A stretch of DNA of 64,000 nucleotides from Paenibacillus_D tarimensis_A (GTDB lineage: Bacteria; Bacillota; Bacilli; Paenibacillales; Paenibacillaceae). The notes beneath the pieces were generated by a model that was not told the DNA's origin, ran no database searches, and worked only from the letters and a program-made list of their open reading frames with translations. Every line of letters begins with the position of its first letter. Position 1 is the stretch's first letter. A program made the translations under genes and the position numbers. Positions 1 through 8,697 of this stretch are shown piece after piece. The stretch lies in assembly GCA_041281825.1 (NCBI GenBank), contig CP166298.1, positions 4,154,001-4,218,000 of the forward strand. The letters run 5' to 3'.

Positions 1-524
1 AATTGCTCATCCAGAAGACCGACACGGTCCATCAGCTCGCGTCGGAACAGAAAGCATAATCCGACGATCCGGTGGACTTGCTCGTACCGGCCTTTGTGCT
101 CCGAACCAAACCGGAGCGCCATATCATCTACATTAGTAAATGGAACCTCCGTCTGCTGCTTCCCGCTGGCATAGTTGGAGACCGGCCCGACGATGCCGAT
201 ATCGCCGGCATGAAACAAACAGTCCAACATATTCTCCAGCCAGCGTTTTCGAACCAGAACATCGTTATTCAACAAGAGGACCGTGTCTCCCCTGGAGAAT
301 CGGATGCCATAGTTGCAGGCAGCGGGGAAGCCCTTGTTTTCCGGCAAAGAGATAAAGGTGATCTCCTTCTCCTTAAGCATCTTCAGCGTATGATCTGTTG
401 AACCGTTATCCACAACAATGATTTCATACGGAGCCTCCGTATAGGATTGTATGGATTCAATACACTCGTGCAAAAACGCATAGCAGTTATACGTCGGTAT
501 GATGATGCTGGTCAGGCCGTTCAT
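1..524 (-). CDS. Family 2 glycosyltransferase, C-terminal end outside the window
   Basis: The gene reads leftwards off the window edge, so only about 174 N-terminal residues are visible. They begin MNGLTSIIIPTYNC and continue with EIIVVDNGSTDHT and a later LLLNNDVLVR, which is the GT-A nucleotide-binding core with the metal-binding DxD region (here NND). The family transfers a sugar from a nucleotide-sugar to an acceptor, usually in the cytoplasm or at the membrane. The ATG overlaps the TGA of the preceding gene (ATGA), so translation is probably coupled to it. It is the third glycosyltransferase behind the giant repeat protein, and I infer that the cluster glycosylates that protein. Sugar and acceptor cannot be read from the sequence. 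Confidence 0.85.
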   Translation of the reverse strand, partial: MNGLTSIIIPTYNCYAFLHECIESIQSYTEAPYEIIVVDNGSTDHTLKMLKEKEITFISLPENKGFPAACNYGIRFSRGDTVLLLNNDVLVRKRWLENMLDCLFHAGDIGIVGPVSNYASGKQQTEVPFTNVDDMALRFGSEHKGRYEQVHRIVGLCFLFRRELMDRVGLLDEQ

Positions 525-1627
525 CCGGCATTCCCCCGAATAAGCCCGCGTTTCCGCATCTGGTCTGGGAACGATAGTCGGCTGTCTTTTTCCGCCAAGA
601 CCGTATGGAGAGCCTCCAGGTGGTCGCCGACAATCAGCCTGGCCACTTCGTTATTGGCACCCGTATTCGTTCGCCGGATCCGATTGCTTTGGATCACATC
701 GACGCTGCCGGCAGGTACGACGGCGAGCCCCTTGGTCAGCGCCAGAGCTTGAGCTTTGGGAGGAACGGATAATTGCCGTACGCCTATAGACTCCACCGCT
801 TTTCGCGACAGCGCATGGGGAACGGCCGTTAACGAACAGGTCCCTAAATCCCGTCTGCCTAAAGATCGGTTCAAAAATGCCTTCATCATCGTAACCTCAT
901 CCCAATTGATAAAATTCCCTTGAAAAGGGGAGAGCTCGTTAAGCGCCAGATCCGCCCCGTTTTCCAACGCATTAATGAAAGGAATATAAGCCTCTGCCTC
1001 GATGCTGAAGTCGCCGTCCGTAAACAGCAGCATATCCGAGTCTGCAAGCTTGGCGCCGACGGCACGGCCCACGTCATGACCTAGCGGCTTCGCATAATGG
1101 ACGACCACGGCTCTGCCGGACTGCTTGACGGCTTCCAGCGTTGTGTCTGTCGAACCGTTAACGACGACGATGATCTCTTTCAGAGGCAGCCGGTACAATT
1201 GGTTCAGAACGTCGGGAATGGACTGCTCTTCATTCATGGCCGTAACGATGCAGGTTACCGTTTTGCGGGTCGGTATCAGCACTGCATCGATCGCAGGCAG
1301 TCCGGCTCCGGTACAATATGCCTGCAGGAAGGCTTGGGAAGCCGGTACATGCAATTGATCCGGAATTCCGGGACCGTTATCCAGGCAGTAACGGCACCAT
1401 AGCTCATTGATATGCCGATGCAAATCAGACCCGGCAGCCGGCGGATACTCCGATGACGCCCTGCTTCCGGCTTGACCCGCAGCATCAATCCAGATAGTCG
1501 GTGTCTTCACCTGTTGTTTTGCCGGCACGTATACCCGGGCGCGCCGCCGGCGGGTACTCCGGCGACGTTTTCCCTGTTTTGATTTAGGCTTTCGCTTCCC
1601 GGTCAGAACTCTTCTTTTACGCTTCAT
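521..1627 (-). CDS. Family 2 glycosyltransferase with a strongly basic N-terminal tail
   Basis: A 368-residue protein. Residues 1-30 are almost all Lys/Arg (MKRKRR, KRKPKSKQGKRRR). A linker of about 80 residues follows, then a GT-A fold with TCIVTAMNEEQSIPDVL, EIIVVVNGSTDTT and LLFTDGDF as the likely metal-binding DGD. The ATG at 1627 is chosen because GGGTGAGGGG lies directly before it and because a longer reading frame from 1684 would overlap the upstream gene by about 50 bp. It is clearly a paralogue of the next gene upstream: both carry LGHDVGRAVGA, a TAVPHA[IL]SR segment and IVGDHLEAL. The acceptor is unknown, and the adjacent Ser/Thr-rich repeat protein is the obvious candidate. The basic tail may hold the enzyme on an anionic surface, but that is inference. 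Confidence 0.82.
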   Translation of the reverse strand: MKRKRRVLTGKRKPKSKQGKRRRSTRRRRARVYVPAKQQVKTPTIWIDAAGQAGSRASSEYPPAAGSDLHRHINELWCRYCLDNGPGIPDQLHVPASQAFLQAYCTGAGLPAIDAVLIPTRKTVTCIVTAMNEEQSIPDVLNQLYRLPLKEIIVVVNGSTDTTLEAVKQSGRAVVVHYAKPLGHDVGRAVGAKLADSDMLLFTDGDFSIEAEAYIPFINALENGADLALNELSPFQGNFINWDEVTMMKAFLNRSLGRRDLGTCSLTAVPHALSRKAVESIGVRQLSVPPKAQALALTKGLAVVPAGSVDVIQSNRIRRTNTGANNEVARLIVGDHLEALHTVLAEKDSRLSFPDQMRKRGLIRGNAG

Positions 1628-1631
1628 CCCC

Positions 1632-2453
1632 TCACCCCACACTATCTCTAAGTCGTCCCAGATCGGGAAATGTGCCTCTCGCATTCGTCGATTGAAAAAG
1701 CCATCCGAGCGCTTCCAAATGATCGCCGACGATTAAACCTTCCAGAGGGTCGGGTTTAATATGCCGCCTTAACGGATTGCGCTGGCCTACCGGTACATTA
1801 TGTACCAATTGGACCTTGAGCCCCTTCGCGACGGCCATCGCATGGGCCAATGGAGGAACCGCCAGGGCTTCCGCCCCGATCTTCTCCATGAACCTCCTGC
1901 TGATCGCATGAGGAACGGCGGTCATAGAGGCTCCCTTTAAATCCGCCCTGAAGAGCGCTTGATTTAATACATGTTTCGCCAATACGACGCTGTGTACTTC
2001 CTGCGTGTTCGTCGGACCGGAATAATCGTTCAGTGCCAAGTCAACGCCTTGTTGAACGGCTCGCACAAAAGGATGCAGTTCCCCGGCCCGAACGACGATG
2101 TCCCCATCGGTAAATAACAGAATGCTGCCGCGCGCGTGGAGCGCTCCTACGGCACGCCCTACATCGTGACCGAGCCGTTCAGCATATTGGATCACTCTGG
2201 CGCCCATTTTTCTGGAGATGGATGGCGTTCCATCCGTTGATCCATTGGCGATAACCAGGACTTCCGTTTGCGGATGAACTCTTCTGGCTTCGCGAATAAC
2301 CGCGGCAATCGTTCTCTTCTCGTTAGCCGCAGGTATGATCACCGATACTAGCGGGTTCTCCGCCGCTTTTTCCCCCGCACTCTCCTTTACCCGAGAAGGA
2401 GGCGATTTTCGTTTTGATCCCTTGCCGGTTCCTCTTCTGCTTTTTCTGGGCAT
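1632..2453 (-). CDS. Family 2 glycosyltransferase, paralogue of the next gene
   Basis: A 273-residue protein. A basic tail (MPRKSRRGTGKGSKRK) precedes a GT-A domain with VSVIIPAANEKRTI, EVLVIANGSTDGT and ILLFTDGDIVV. The ATG at 2453 has GGGAGG ten bases upstream. The longer frame from 2480 would place that ribosome site inside the coding region, so the short start is preferred. The stop lies 4 bp before the next gene's start, consistent with one operon of three glycosyltransferases. The protein shares LGHDVGRAVGA and GDHLEAL blocks with its downstream neighbour, so the pair probably arose by tandem duplication. The family is clear; the sugar specificity is not. Confidence 0.83.
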   Translation of the reverse strand: MPRKSRRGTGKGSKRKSPPSRVKESAGEKAAENPLVSVIIPAANEKRTIAAVIREARRVHPQTEVLVIANGSTDGTPSISRKMGARVIQYAERLGHDVGRAVGALHARGSILLFTDGDIVVRAGELHPFVRAVQQGVDLALNDYSGPTNTQEVHSVVLAKHVLNQALFRADLKGASMTAVPHAISRRFMEKIGAEALAVPPLAHAMAVAKGLKVQLVHNVPVGQRNPLRRHIKPDPLEGLIVGDHLEALGWLFQSTNARGTFPDLGRLRDSVG

Positions 2454-2564
2454 GATCCGCAAACCTCCCAAGAGAGTCATTTATAGATAAAGTAAGATGA
2501 AATCAAGCAGCGGGATATAGGATGAATGGCTGTACACCATCTGTCCATCCGCCGATGTTCACCA

Positions 2565-2573
2565 TATATTATG
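2565..2573 (-). promoter_or_regulatory. Weak candidate SigK-type -10 upstream of the glycosyltransferases
   Basis: The minus strand reads CATAATATA, which fits the CATAnnnTA -10 pattern of the mother-cell sigma factor SigK, about 110 bases before the glycosyltransferase start at 2453. I see no convincing -35 at the right distance. It would fit spore-surface expression of this locus, but a 9-base match is weak. Confidence 0.2.
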
Positions 2574-2701
2574 TACTTGCTGATTTTGTGAAACGGCACA
2601 TGTACGAATAACTACGGGATTTGGGAAAAGCGTCTATGTTTGAATGTATAATCGAGTAAGAGGTGCTCCTCGCCCCCGTGACGCCCATGCTGGGCGTACA
2701 C

Positions 2702-2735
2702 AAAAAAGTCCCTGCGGGTTGACCGCAGGGACTTT
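2702..2735 (-). terminator. Intrinsic terminator after the giant repeat gene
   Basis: A perfect 13-bp stem (AAAGTCCCTGCGG at 2705-2717 against CCGCAGGGACTTT at 2723-2735) with a 5-base loop. In the minus direction it is followed by six T. It lies 10 bp past the stop of the repeat gene, so that gene is probably transcribed apart from the glycosyltransferases downstream. Confidence 0.9.
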
Positions 2736-2744
2736 CAGGTTACG

Positions 2745-5700
2745 TTATTTTTTTCCGACCGCAATCCAGTTTAATGTTCCTTTCGGTTCCGGACTGAAGC
2801 GATTGCGGATAATCGAGATGACTGCACCTTCTGTCGATTTCGACCGGATAACCGCATAACAGGACGGATGATCCGTCGTTACCGTAAGCGCATAATACTC
2901 GTCTGCGAACGGTTCCTGGAATTGGAGCGGTACTTCTACTTGTTCCTCCTGACCGCCGAAGGAAAAAGGGAGCAGACCGAACGCTTGCCCAAGGATCAGT
3001 TGATTAGACATCGCTATGACGGGTGGAAAGGTTAGTTTGGCAGGAGTTATCGAATGATTCTGAATATGGCGCCCTATGATGGAATCGGAACAAATATGCT
3101 CATAACCGACCGCTCCTTCTGCCAGCTGAGCCGAACCTACGGCACCGATGGAAATCTTCCCGGATGTAACCGCGCCGTCGGCCAGCTTCTCTTCGGTTAC
3201 AGCGGAGGGTGCAATCTTCACTTCCGTAACCGCATGATCCGCCAGCGATCGGTTGGTTACTGCACAATCCGCAACCTTCACGTCTCTCTGTTTCAGCAGC
3301 TCCGGGGCCAGTTTATCCGACGTAATGGAACCGTCCTGCAGGATAGAACCGGAAATCGATCCGCCTGACAAATGCTCGGAGCGGACCGCTCCCTCTGCAA
3401 GGTGCAATGAGGTGACGGCACCTGCGGCAAGCTTGGCCGCGGTTATCAAACCATCCGCCAGTTTATCTTCCGTTATCGACCGGTCCGACAGCTTTGCTCC
3501 GGTTACCGATTGATCGGCCAGCTTTACGCCCGTTACAGCGCCGTCGGACAATTTCGCTTCCGTTACAGCACCGGCCGCTAACTTGCTGTCCGTTACAGAA
3601 TCGTCGGCCAGCTTTTCCTTGGTGACCGCTCCCTCTGCAAGCTGAGCCGAACCTACAGCACCGATCGAAATCTTCCCGGATGTAACCGCGCCGTCGGCCA
3701 GCTTCTCTTCGGTTACAGCGGAAGGTGCAATCTTCACATCCGTAACCGCATGATCCGCCAGCGACCGGTTGGTTACTGCACAATCCGCAACCGTCACGTC
3801 TCTTTGTTTCAGCAGCTCCGGGGCCAGTTTATCCGACGTAATGGAACCGTCCTGCAGGATAGAACCGGAAATCGATCCGCCTGACAAATGCTCGGAGCGG
3901 ACCGCTCCCTCTGCAAGGTGCAATGAGGTGACGGCTCCTTCGGCAAGCTTGGCCGCGGTTATCAAACCATCCGCCAGTTTATCTTCCGTTATCGACCGGT
4001 CCGACAGCTTTGCTCCGGTTACCGATTGATCGGCCAGCTTTACGCCCGTTACAGCGCCGTCGGACAATTTCGCTTCCGTTACAGCACCGGCCGCTAACTT
4101 GCTGTCCGTTACAGAACCGGCGGCCAGCTTTTCCTTGGTGACCGCTCCCTCTGCAAGGTGCAATGAGGTGACGGCTCCTTCGGCAAGCTTGGCCGCGGTT
4201 ATCAAACCATCCGCCAGTTTTTCTTCCGTTATCGATCCGTCCGACAGCTTTACTCCGGTTACTGCTCCATCCGCTAATTTATCGGCTGTTATGCAACCAT
4301 TAGACAGCTTCCGGCTGCTTATCGATTCATCAGCCAGCTTTTCTTCGGTTACCGATTGATCGGCCAGCTTTACGCCCGTTACCGCTCGGTCGGTCAATTT
4401 CGCTTCAGTCACCGAACCGTTAGCCAGTTTGGCTTCCGTCACCGAACTGTCGGCAAGCTTCGTCCCGGTTACCGCACCGTTAGCCAGCTTTCCGCCGGTT
4501 ACCGACCGGTCGGCCAGCTTGGTTCCCGTTACCGCACTGTCCGCAAGTTTAGCTTCAACGACGGAACCGTCGATCAGCTTTCCGCTTGTTACCGCGCCAT
4601 CCGCCAGCTTACATTCCATTACCGAGCCGTCGGCCAGCTTGGCGCCGGTTACCGCGCTATCGGACAGCTTCAGATTCGTTACCGCGCCATCTGCGAGTTT
4701 GTCGCCGGTTACCGCACTGCCGTCCAGTTTGGCTTGCGTTATCGAGTTATCGGCAAGCTTTATTCCGTTTACTGCGCCGTCGGCAAGCTTATCGCAGGTT
4801 ACAGAGCCATCCGCCAGCTTGATGTCCGTCACGGTTCCGTCCGCAAGCTTGCCGCCTGTGACCGCGCTGTCCGCCAGCTTGGATTCCGTTACCGAGCCGT
4901 CCGCAAGCTTTGCATCGGTTACCGATTCATTCGCCAGCTTTTCATTCGTAACCGCACCTTGGGACAATTTCGCTTCCGTTACCGAGCCGTTCGAAAGCTT
5001 GCTTTCAGTTACCGATTCATCCTGCAGCTTATCCTGTGTTACGGAGCCTTCAGCTAATTTGGCCTCAGTTACCGCTCTGTCCGCCAGCTTTCCAGCGGTG
5101 ACGGATTCGTCGGCAAGCTTAATATCCGTTACAGAGCCGTCGATAAGCTTGCCGCCGCTTACCGATCCATCCGCCAGCTTCGCCTCAGTCACCAGGCCGT
5201 CGCACAATTTATCAGCGGTTATGGAGCCGTCGGCAAGCTTCCTGCTGCTCACCGATTCATCGGCAAGCTTATCTTCCGTCACCGAACCGTCCGCCAGCTT
5301 CGCCTCGGTTACCGCGCCGTCCGCAAGTTTGGTGTCTGTCACCGCTCCGTTTAGCAGCTTTCCGCCGGTGACCGAACCGTCCGCCAGCTTCACATCGGTC
5401 ACAGAACCGTCTTGAAGCAAATCCTCGCCTATAAGGCCGATTTGCAGCTGCTTCCGGCCTATGCTGTGCGGTGCAATTTTCTCACCGTTAACACTCTGGT
5501 CCATCAGGTGAACCCCATAAATCGCTCCTTCACCGATATGCTCGCCAAGCACCGCCTTCGGAGCGATATGTCTGCCTTGAATCGATTGATCCGATAAATG
5601 TGTGGATTGAACGACACCCCCGGCCAATACATCGCTTGTTACAGAACGTTCCATCAATTGCTCGCTACCCACCGATTGGGGGGCGAGCTGACCGGTTCCA

Positions 5701-7772
5701 ACGCTACCTGCTTTCAATTGCTCCGCACCGACCGAACCGGCAGCAAGAAGCTCGCCCGATAATGTTCCGGGTGCTATATGCCGGGTCGTGACGGAATGCT
5801 CCGCCAGCTTTAGCGAGGTCACGCTTCCATCGGCAAGCTTTCCGGAAGTAACCGCCCAGTCGGTCAATTTATCGGTCGAGATGCATTCCGGAGATAATTT
5901 CAATGCATTTATAACATGGTCGGCAATATGATGGGCAAACACCGAGCCCGTTTTCAGCTGTCTTTCCGTTACGGCGCCGTATGCCAATTTGGCGGTCGTG
6001 ACCGACTCGTCTTGCAAAGCATCCGTACCGACCGATTTTCCTGCCAAGTGTTGCGCTTCCACCGCCCCTGTCTGCAAATGACGGCTTCCTACGCTTTCCT
6101 CGGCGATCGCCTCATCCGTCACCGCCGCTTCCGACAAATGATAAGAACGAACGGCTTCAGGCGCCAACGCGCTTGAGCTGACGGATTCCTCCGATAAATG
6201 CCTTGAAGCAACAGCCCTGGCCCCCAAAGCTCTGGAAGACACGCTGCCCTGTGCCAGCTTGCTTTCCTCGACCGATTCATCCGCAAGCTGCATCGTCCCT
6301 ACCGCGCCAACACCGATGTGCTCCTCTATAACGGCAAGCGGAGCGATGGCATCCGTTTCGACCGCACCATGCTGCAAATGTTTGGCCTCAATCGCGGATG
6401 GTGCGATATGCGTCCCGTTTATGGCATGCATCTTGACATGACGGGACGAAACACTTCCGTCTACAAGCTTTTCACCGGCTACGCTATCCTTTGCCAGATG
6501 TCTGGCATGAACCGATTCATCGGCCAGCTTTTGTTTGACGATGCTGTAATCAGCGATTTTGGACGTCGTTATCGCATGATCTACGATTTTGATTGTTGTC
6601 ACCGATTGATCCGAAAGCTTGCTTGACGTAAGCGCCCCATCGGAAATATGATGGGTCCCGATTTCACCTGGAGCGACGTGTTTGCTTAGGACGGCGTTTT
6701 CCTGAAGCTCGCCGGGTCCGACCGACTGCTTTGCGAGATGCTCCCTGGTTACGCTTTTGAACTTCAGCTCCCGGCTTCCAACCGCGTTTTCGGTCAGATG
6801 GTTTGCGGATACGACGCCCGGAGCCAAATGCTTTCCCAGCAGGATCCCGGGCGCTACATGCTCCGAGAGCAGAAGTCCTTCTTTTAAATGTTCGGAGTCG
6901 ATCGCCTGACGGCGTATTTTATTCCCTGTGACCGCGCCGTCCCGAAGCTTCGAAGTCGTCACCGATTCGTCGGCAAGCTTGGAAGTATCGACGGATTCAT
7001 TGGCCAAATTAACCGTCTGAATTTCGCCGCTTCGTATTTTATCCGACGTCACCGATTGATCCTGAAGCTGTTCACCGCTCAAGCTCCCAATGCTTAAATG
7101 CCGCGCTTCGATCGCTCCTTCAGCGAGCTTATCACCGCTGATGGCCCGGTCGGCGAGCTTTTCCGGCCCGATACTGTTGTCCTGCAGCTTATCACCGCTG
7201 ATCGAATGATCGGTAATATTCGAGCCGGAAAACGAGTTGCCTGCAAGATGCTCTCCTTTAACCGACTTCGGCGCTATTTTGGCAGAGGTGATTGCACGAT
7301 CGGCAATTTTAATGCTCTCCACCGCAAAATCCGCGATCGACTGCGTAACTACGCTACCCGCTTGCAATTTGGTCCTATCGATTGCATTAGGAGCGATTTT
7401 CCCTCCGGTTACCGAAAGCTCTGCCAGATCGTCGGTATAAATGATCGGCATCGTCCGAGTCGGCATCCTCTTTTCCGCAACTCGCCCAGCCCTTTCCTCT
7501 TCACTCAGCGTTATAAGTTCGACCAATTGGTCCGTTTCATCCTTGGCAGCCTCCTGTTCCGTTTCCGCTGCCGATTCCAAATCCGTGATTCCATCCCGAG
7601 ACGCCACGGCCTCGATTCCGCTTATCGCGACTGTTTGATTACCTTCGGTTTCCTTCGAATCGGAATTTTTTTTCAGTTCATCCAGCCACTTTAGCTCCGA
7701 GGCTTTCGGGTTATCCACATAAAAGAGCGGTTTCCGCCCTTTTTTGCTGTTCACTCTCCTATTCTTTGCCAT
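2745..7772 (-). CDS. Giant decapeptide-repeat surface fibre protein
   Basis: A 1675-residue protein. It has a basic start (MAKNRRVNSKKGRK) and an acidic stretch to about residue 110. About 1450 residues of ten-residue repeats follow, with consensus [SA]-V-T-x-x-K-L-A-D-[GE]. A globular C-terminus of about 110 residues ends NWIAVGKK, resembling the W-x-A-[IV]-G end of phage tail-fibre and collagen-like head domains. A hydrophobic residue every five positions suggests a beta-helix or trimeric beta-spiral shaft. Ser/Thr recurs in every unit, giving dense potential O-glycosylation sites next to three glycosyltransferase genes. There is no signal peptide, anchor or LPXTG motif, which argues against classic Sec export and is compatible with a spore surface protein assembled in the mother cell. 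AAGGGAGAGGG precedes the ATG. Repeat architecture is certain; location and function are inference. Confidence 0.8.
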   Translation of the reverse strand: MAKNRRVNSKKGRKPLFYVDNPKASELKWLDELKKNSDSKETEGNQTVAISGIEAVASRDGITDLESAAETEQEAAKDETDQLVELITLSEEERAGRVAEKRMPTRTMPIIYTDDLAELSVTGGKIAPNAIDRTKLQAGSVVTQSIADFAVESIKIADRAITSAKIAPKSVKGEHLAGNSFSGSNITDHSISGDKLQDNSIGPEKLADRAISGDKLAEGAIEARHLSIGSLSGEQLQDQSVTSDKIRSGEIQTVNLANESVDTSKLADESVTTSKLRDGAVTGNKIRRQAIDSEHLKEGLLLSEHVAPGILLGKHLAPGVVSANHLTENAVGSRELKFKSVTREHLAKQSVGPGELQENAVLSKHVAPGEIGTHHISDGALTSSKLSDQSVTTIKIVDHAITTSKIADYSIVKQKLADESVHARHLAKDSVAGEKLVDGSVSSRHVKMHAINGTHIAPSAIEAKHLQHGAVETDAIAPLAVIEEHIGVGAVGTMQLADESVEESKLAQGSVSSRALGARAVASRHLSEESVSSSALAPEAVRSYHLSEAAVTDEAIAEESVGSRHLQTGAVEAQHLAGKSVGTDALQDESVTTAKLAYGAVTERQLKTGSVFAHHIADHVINALKLSPECISTDKLTDWAVTSGKLADGSVTSLKLAEHSVTTRHIAPGTLSGELLAAGSVGAEQLKAGSVGTGQLAPQSVGSEQLMERSVTSDVLAGGVVQSTHLSDQSIQGRHIAPKAVLGEHIGEGAIYGVHLMDQSVNGEKIAPHSIGRKQLQIGLIGEDLLQDGSVTDVKLADGSVTGGKLLNGAVTDTKLADGAVTEAKLADGSVTEDKLADESVSSRKLADGSITADKLCDGLVTEAKLADGSVSGGKLIDGSVTDIKLADESVTAGKLADRAVTEAKLAEGSVTQDKLQDESVTESKLSNGSVTEAKLSQGAVTNEKLANESVTDAKLADGSVTESKLADSAVTGGKLADGTVTDIKLADGSVTCDKLADGAVNGIKLADNSITQAKLDGSAVTGDKLADGAVTNLKLSDSAVTGAKLADGSVMECKLADGAVTSGKLIDGSVVEAKLADSAVTGTKLADRSVTGGKLANGAVTGTKLADSSVTEAKLANGSVTEAKLTDRAVTGVKLADQSVTEEKLADESISSRKLSNGCITADKLADGAVTGVKLSDGSITEEKLADGLITAAKLAEGAVTSLHLAEGAVTKEKLAAGSVTDSKLAAGAVTEAKLSDGAVTGVKLADQSVTGAKLSDRSITEDKLADGLITAAKLAEGAVTSLHLAEGAVRSEHLSGGSISGSILQDGSITSDKLAPELLKQRDVTVADCAVTNRSLADHAVTDVKIAPSAVTEEKLADGAVTSGKISIGAVGSAQLAEGAVTKEKLADDSVTDSKLAAGAVTEAKLSDGAVTGVKLADQSVTGAKLSDRSITEDKLADGLITAAKLAAGAVTSLHLAEGAVRSEHLSGGSISGSILQDGSITSDKLAPELLKQRDVKVADCAVTNRSLADHAVTEVKIAPSAVTEEKLADGAVTSGKISIGAVGSAQLAEGAVGYEHICSDSIIGRHIQNHSITPAKLTFPPVIAMSNQLILGQAFGLLPFSFGGQEEQVEVPLQFQEPFADEYYALTVTTDHPSCYAVIRSKSTEGAVISIIRNRFSPEPKGTLNWIAVGKK
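3111..4029 (-). repeat. Large tandem duplication inside the repeat gene (516-bp offset)
   Basis: The stretch about 3111-3513 is repeated nearly base for base at about 3627-4029, a shift of 516 bp or 172 codons. It includes an unusual non-consensus block (LAPELLKQRDV, then VADCAVTNRSLADH) in both copies. A further partial copy of the flanking units appears near 4130-4220. The 516-bp step is not a multiple of 30 because the odd block breaks the ten-residue register. The near-identity points to recent unequal recombination or slippage. Confidence 0.85.
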
Positions 7773-7857
7773 AAGCCCTCTCCCTTTTCAGCCTTGATCA
7801 TTGACAGCATATGCATAAACCCATGGGCAGGTTCAAGAAAAGACAGGAGAGGACGGA

Positions 7858-8697
7858 TTACAGGGGCCGGGAATTCCGGTGCGCGGAGTGGAGAAGTGTG
7901 CCTTTACCGGAGCCAAGCGGAAACGAGCCGCCGATCGCTGCCGATACAAATCGTTTTGCATTAGCCGCCGCTTCCCGCACCGGCAAACCGAGCGCAAGCC
8001 ATGCGGCAGCCGCCGAGGCGGCGGTGCACCCCGTTCCGTGCGTATGGGCCGTTGCGATACGAGGCGATTGCAGGAGGTAAGGCTCTGATCCGACGCGGCT
8101 GACAAGAACGTCGACGGACATGCCATCCGCTCCGGGGGAAGAAAGATGCCCGCCTTTTACTAGAACATGACGGCTTCCGTAATCGAGCAGCTCGATAGCC
8201 GCTTTCGTCATGTCGCCGATTGAAACAATTGAATTCTGCGAACGCCCAAGCAGCAGGCAGGCTTCCGGGATATTCGGGGTAATCATTACGGCAGAAGGAA
8301 ACAACCGCTCCGTTAATTCACGGATCGCATCCGGCTGCAGCAGCACCGAACCGTCGGAAGCGGCGAGAACCGGATCGACCACGACATTCGGGGTCCGGTA
8401 ACGTTCGATGGCCTCCGCAACCGCCCGGACGATTGCCGCATTGTGCAGCATGCCGGTCTTGACCGCCTGGGTGCCAATATCGGACAGAACCGCGTCAAGC
8501 TGCGCTTTGACCGCCTCGGCATCCAGCGGAAATATCGCCTGAACGCCAAGGCTGTTTTGCGCAGTAATCGCCGTAATCGCGCTCATTCCGTATACCCCAA
8601 GCTCCTGGAACGTTTTCAGATCGGCTTGAATGCCCGCGCCGCCTCCGGAGTCGGACCCGGCAATAGTAAGCACCCTCGGAGGCGAGTACCGGTTCAT
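7858..8697 (-). CDS. thiD: Hydroxymethylpyrimidine/phosphomethylpyrimidine kinase ThiD
   Basis: A 279-residue ribokinase-fold enzyme that phosphorylates HMP and then HMP-P to HMP-PP, the pyrimidine half of thiamine. Visible signatures are LTIAGSDSGGGAGIQADLK at the N-terminus, VVVDPVLAASDG, ITPNIPEA, and the anion-hole/catalytic HTHGTGCTAASA near residue 210. The ATG has GGGGGAG three bases before it and overlaps the thiO stop as ATGA. It is the last thiamine gene of the operon; no terminator is visible before the repeat gene 86 bp downstream. Length is normal for the family. Confidence 0.96.
   Translation of the reverse strand: MNRYSPPRVLTIAGSDSGGGAGIQADLKTFQELGVYGMSAITAITAQNSLGVQAIFPLDAEAVKAQLDAVLSDIGTQAVKTGMLHNAAIVRAVAEAIERYRTPNVVVDPVLAASDGSVLLQPDAIRELTERLFPSAVMITPNIPEACLLLGRSQNSIVSIGDMTKAAIELLDYGSRHVLVKGGHLSSPGADGMSVDVLVSRVGSEPYLLQSPRIATAHTHGTGCTAASAAAAWLALGLPVREAAANAKRFVSAAIGGSFPLGSGKGTLLHSAHRNSRPL

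Noticed and set aside
4356..5415. Long plus-strand frames (up to 328 codons) opposite the repeat gene
   Set aside because: The 30-bp period keeps stops out of other frames. The frames have no ribosome site, mirror the repeat and resemble no protein.
3000..5500. Regular 30-bp spacing that looks like a CRISPR array
   Set aside because: The units are contiguous codons of one protein with no alternating constant repeat and unique spacer, and no cas genes are near.
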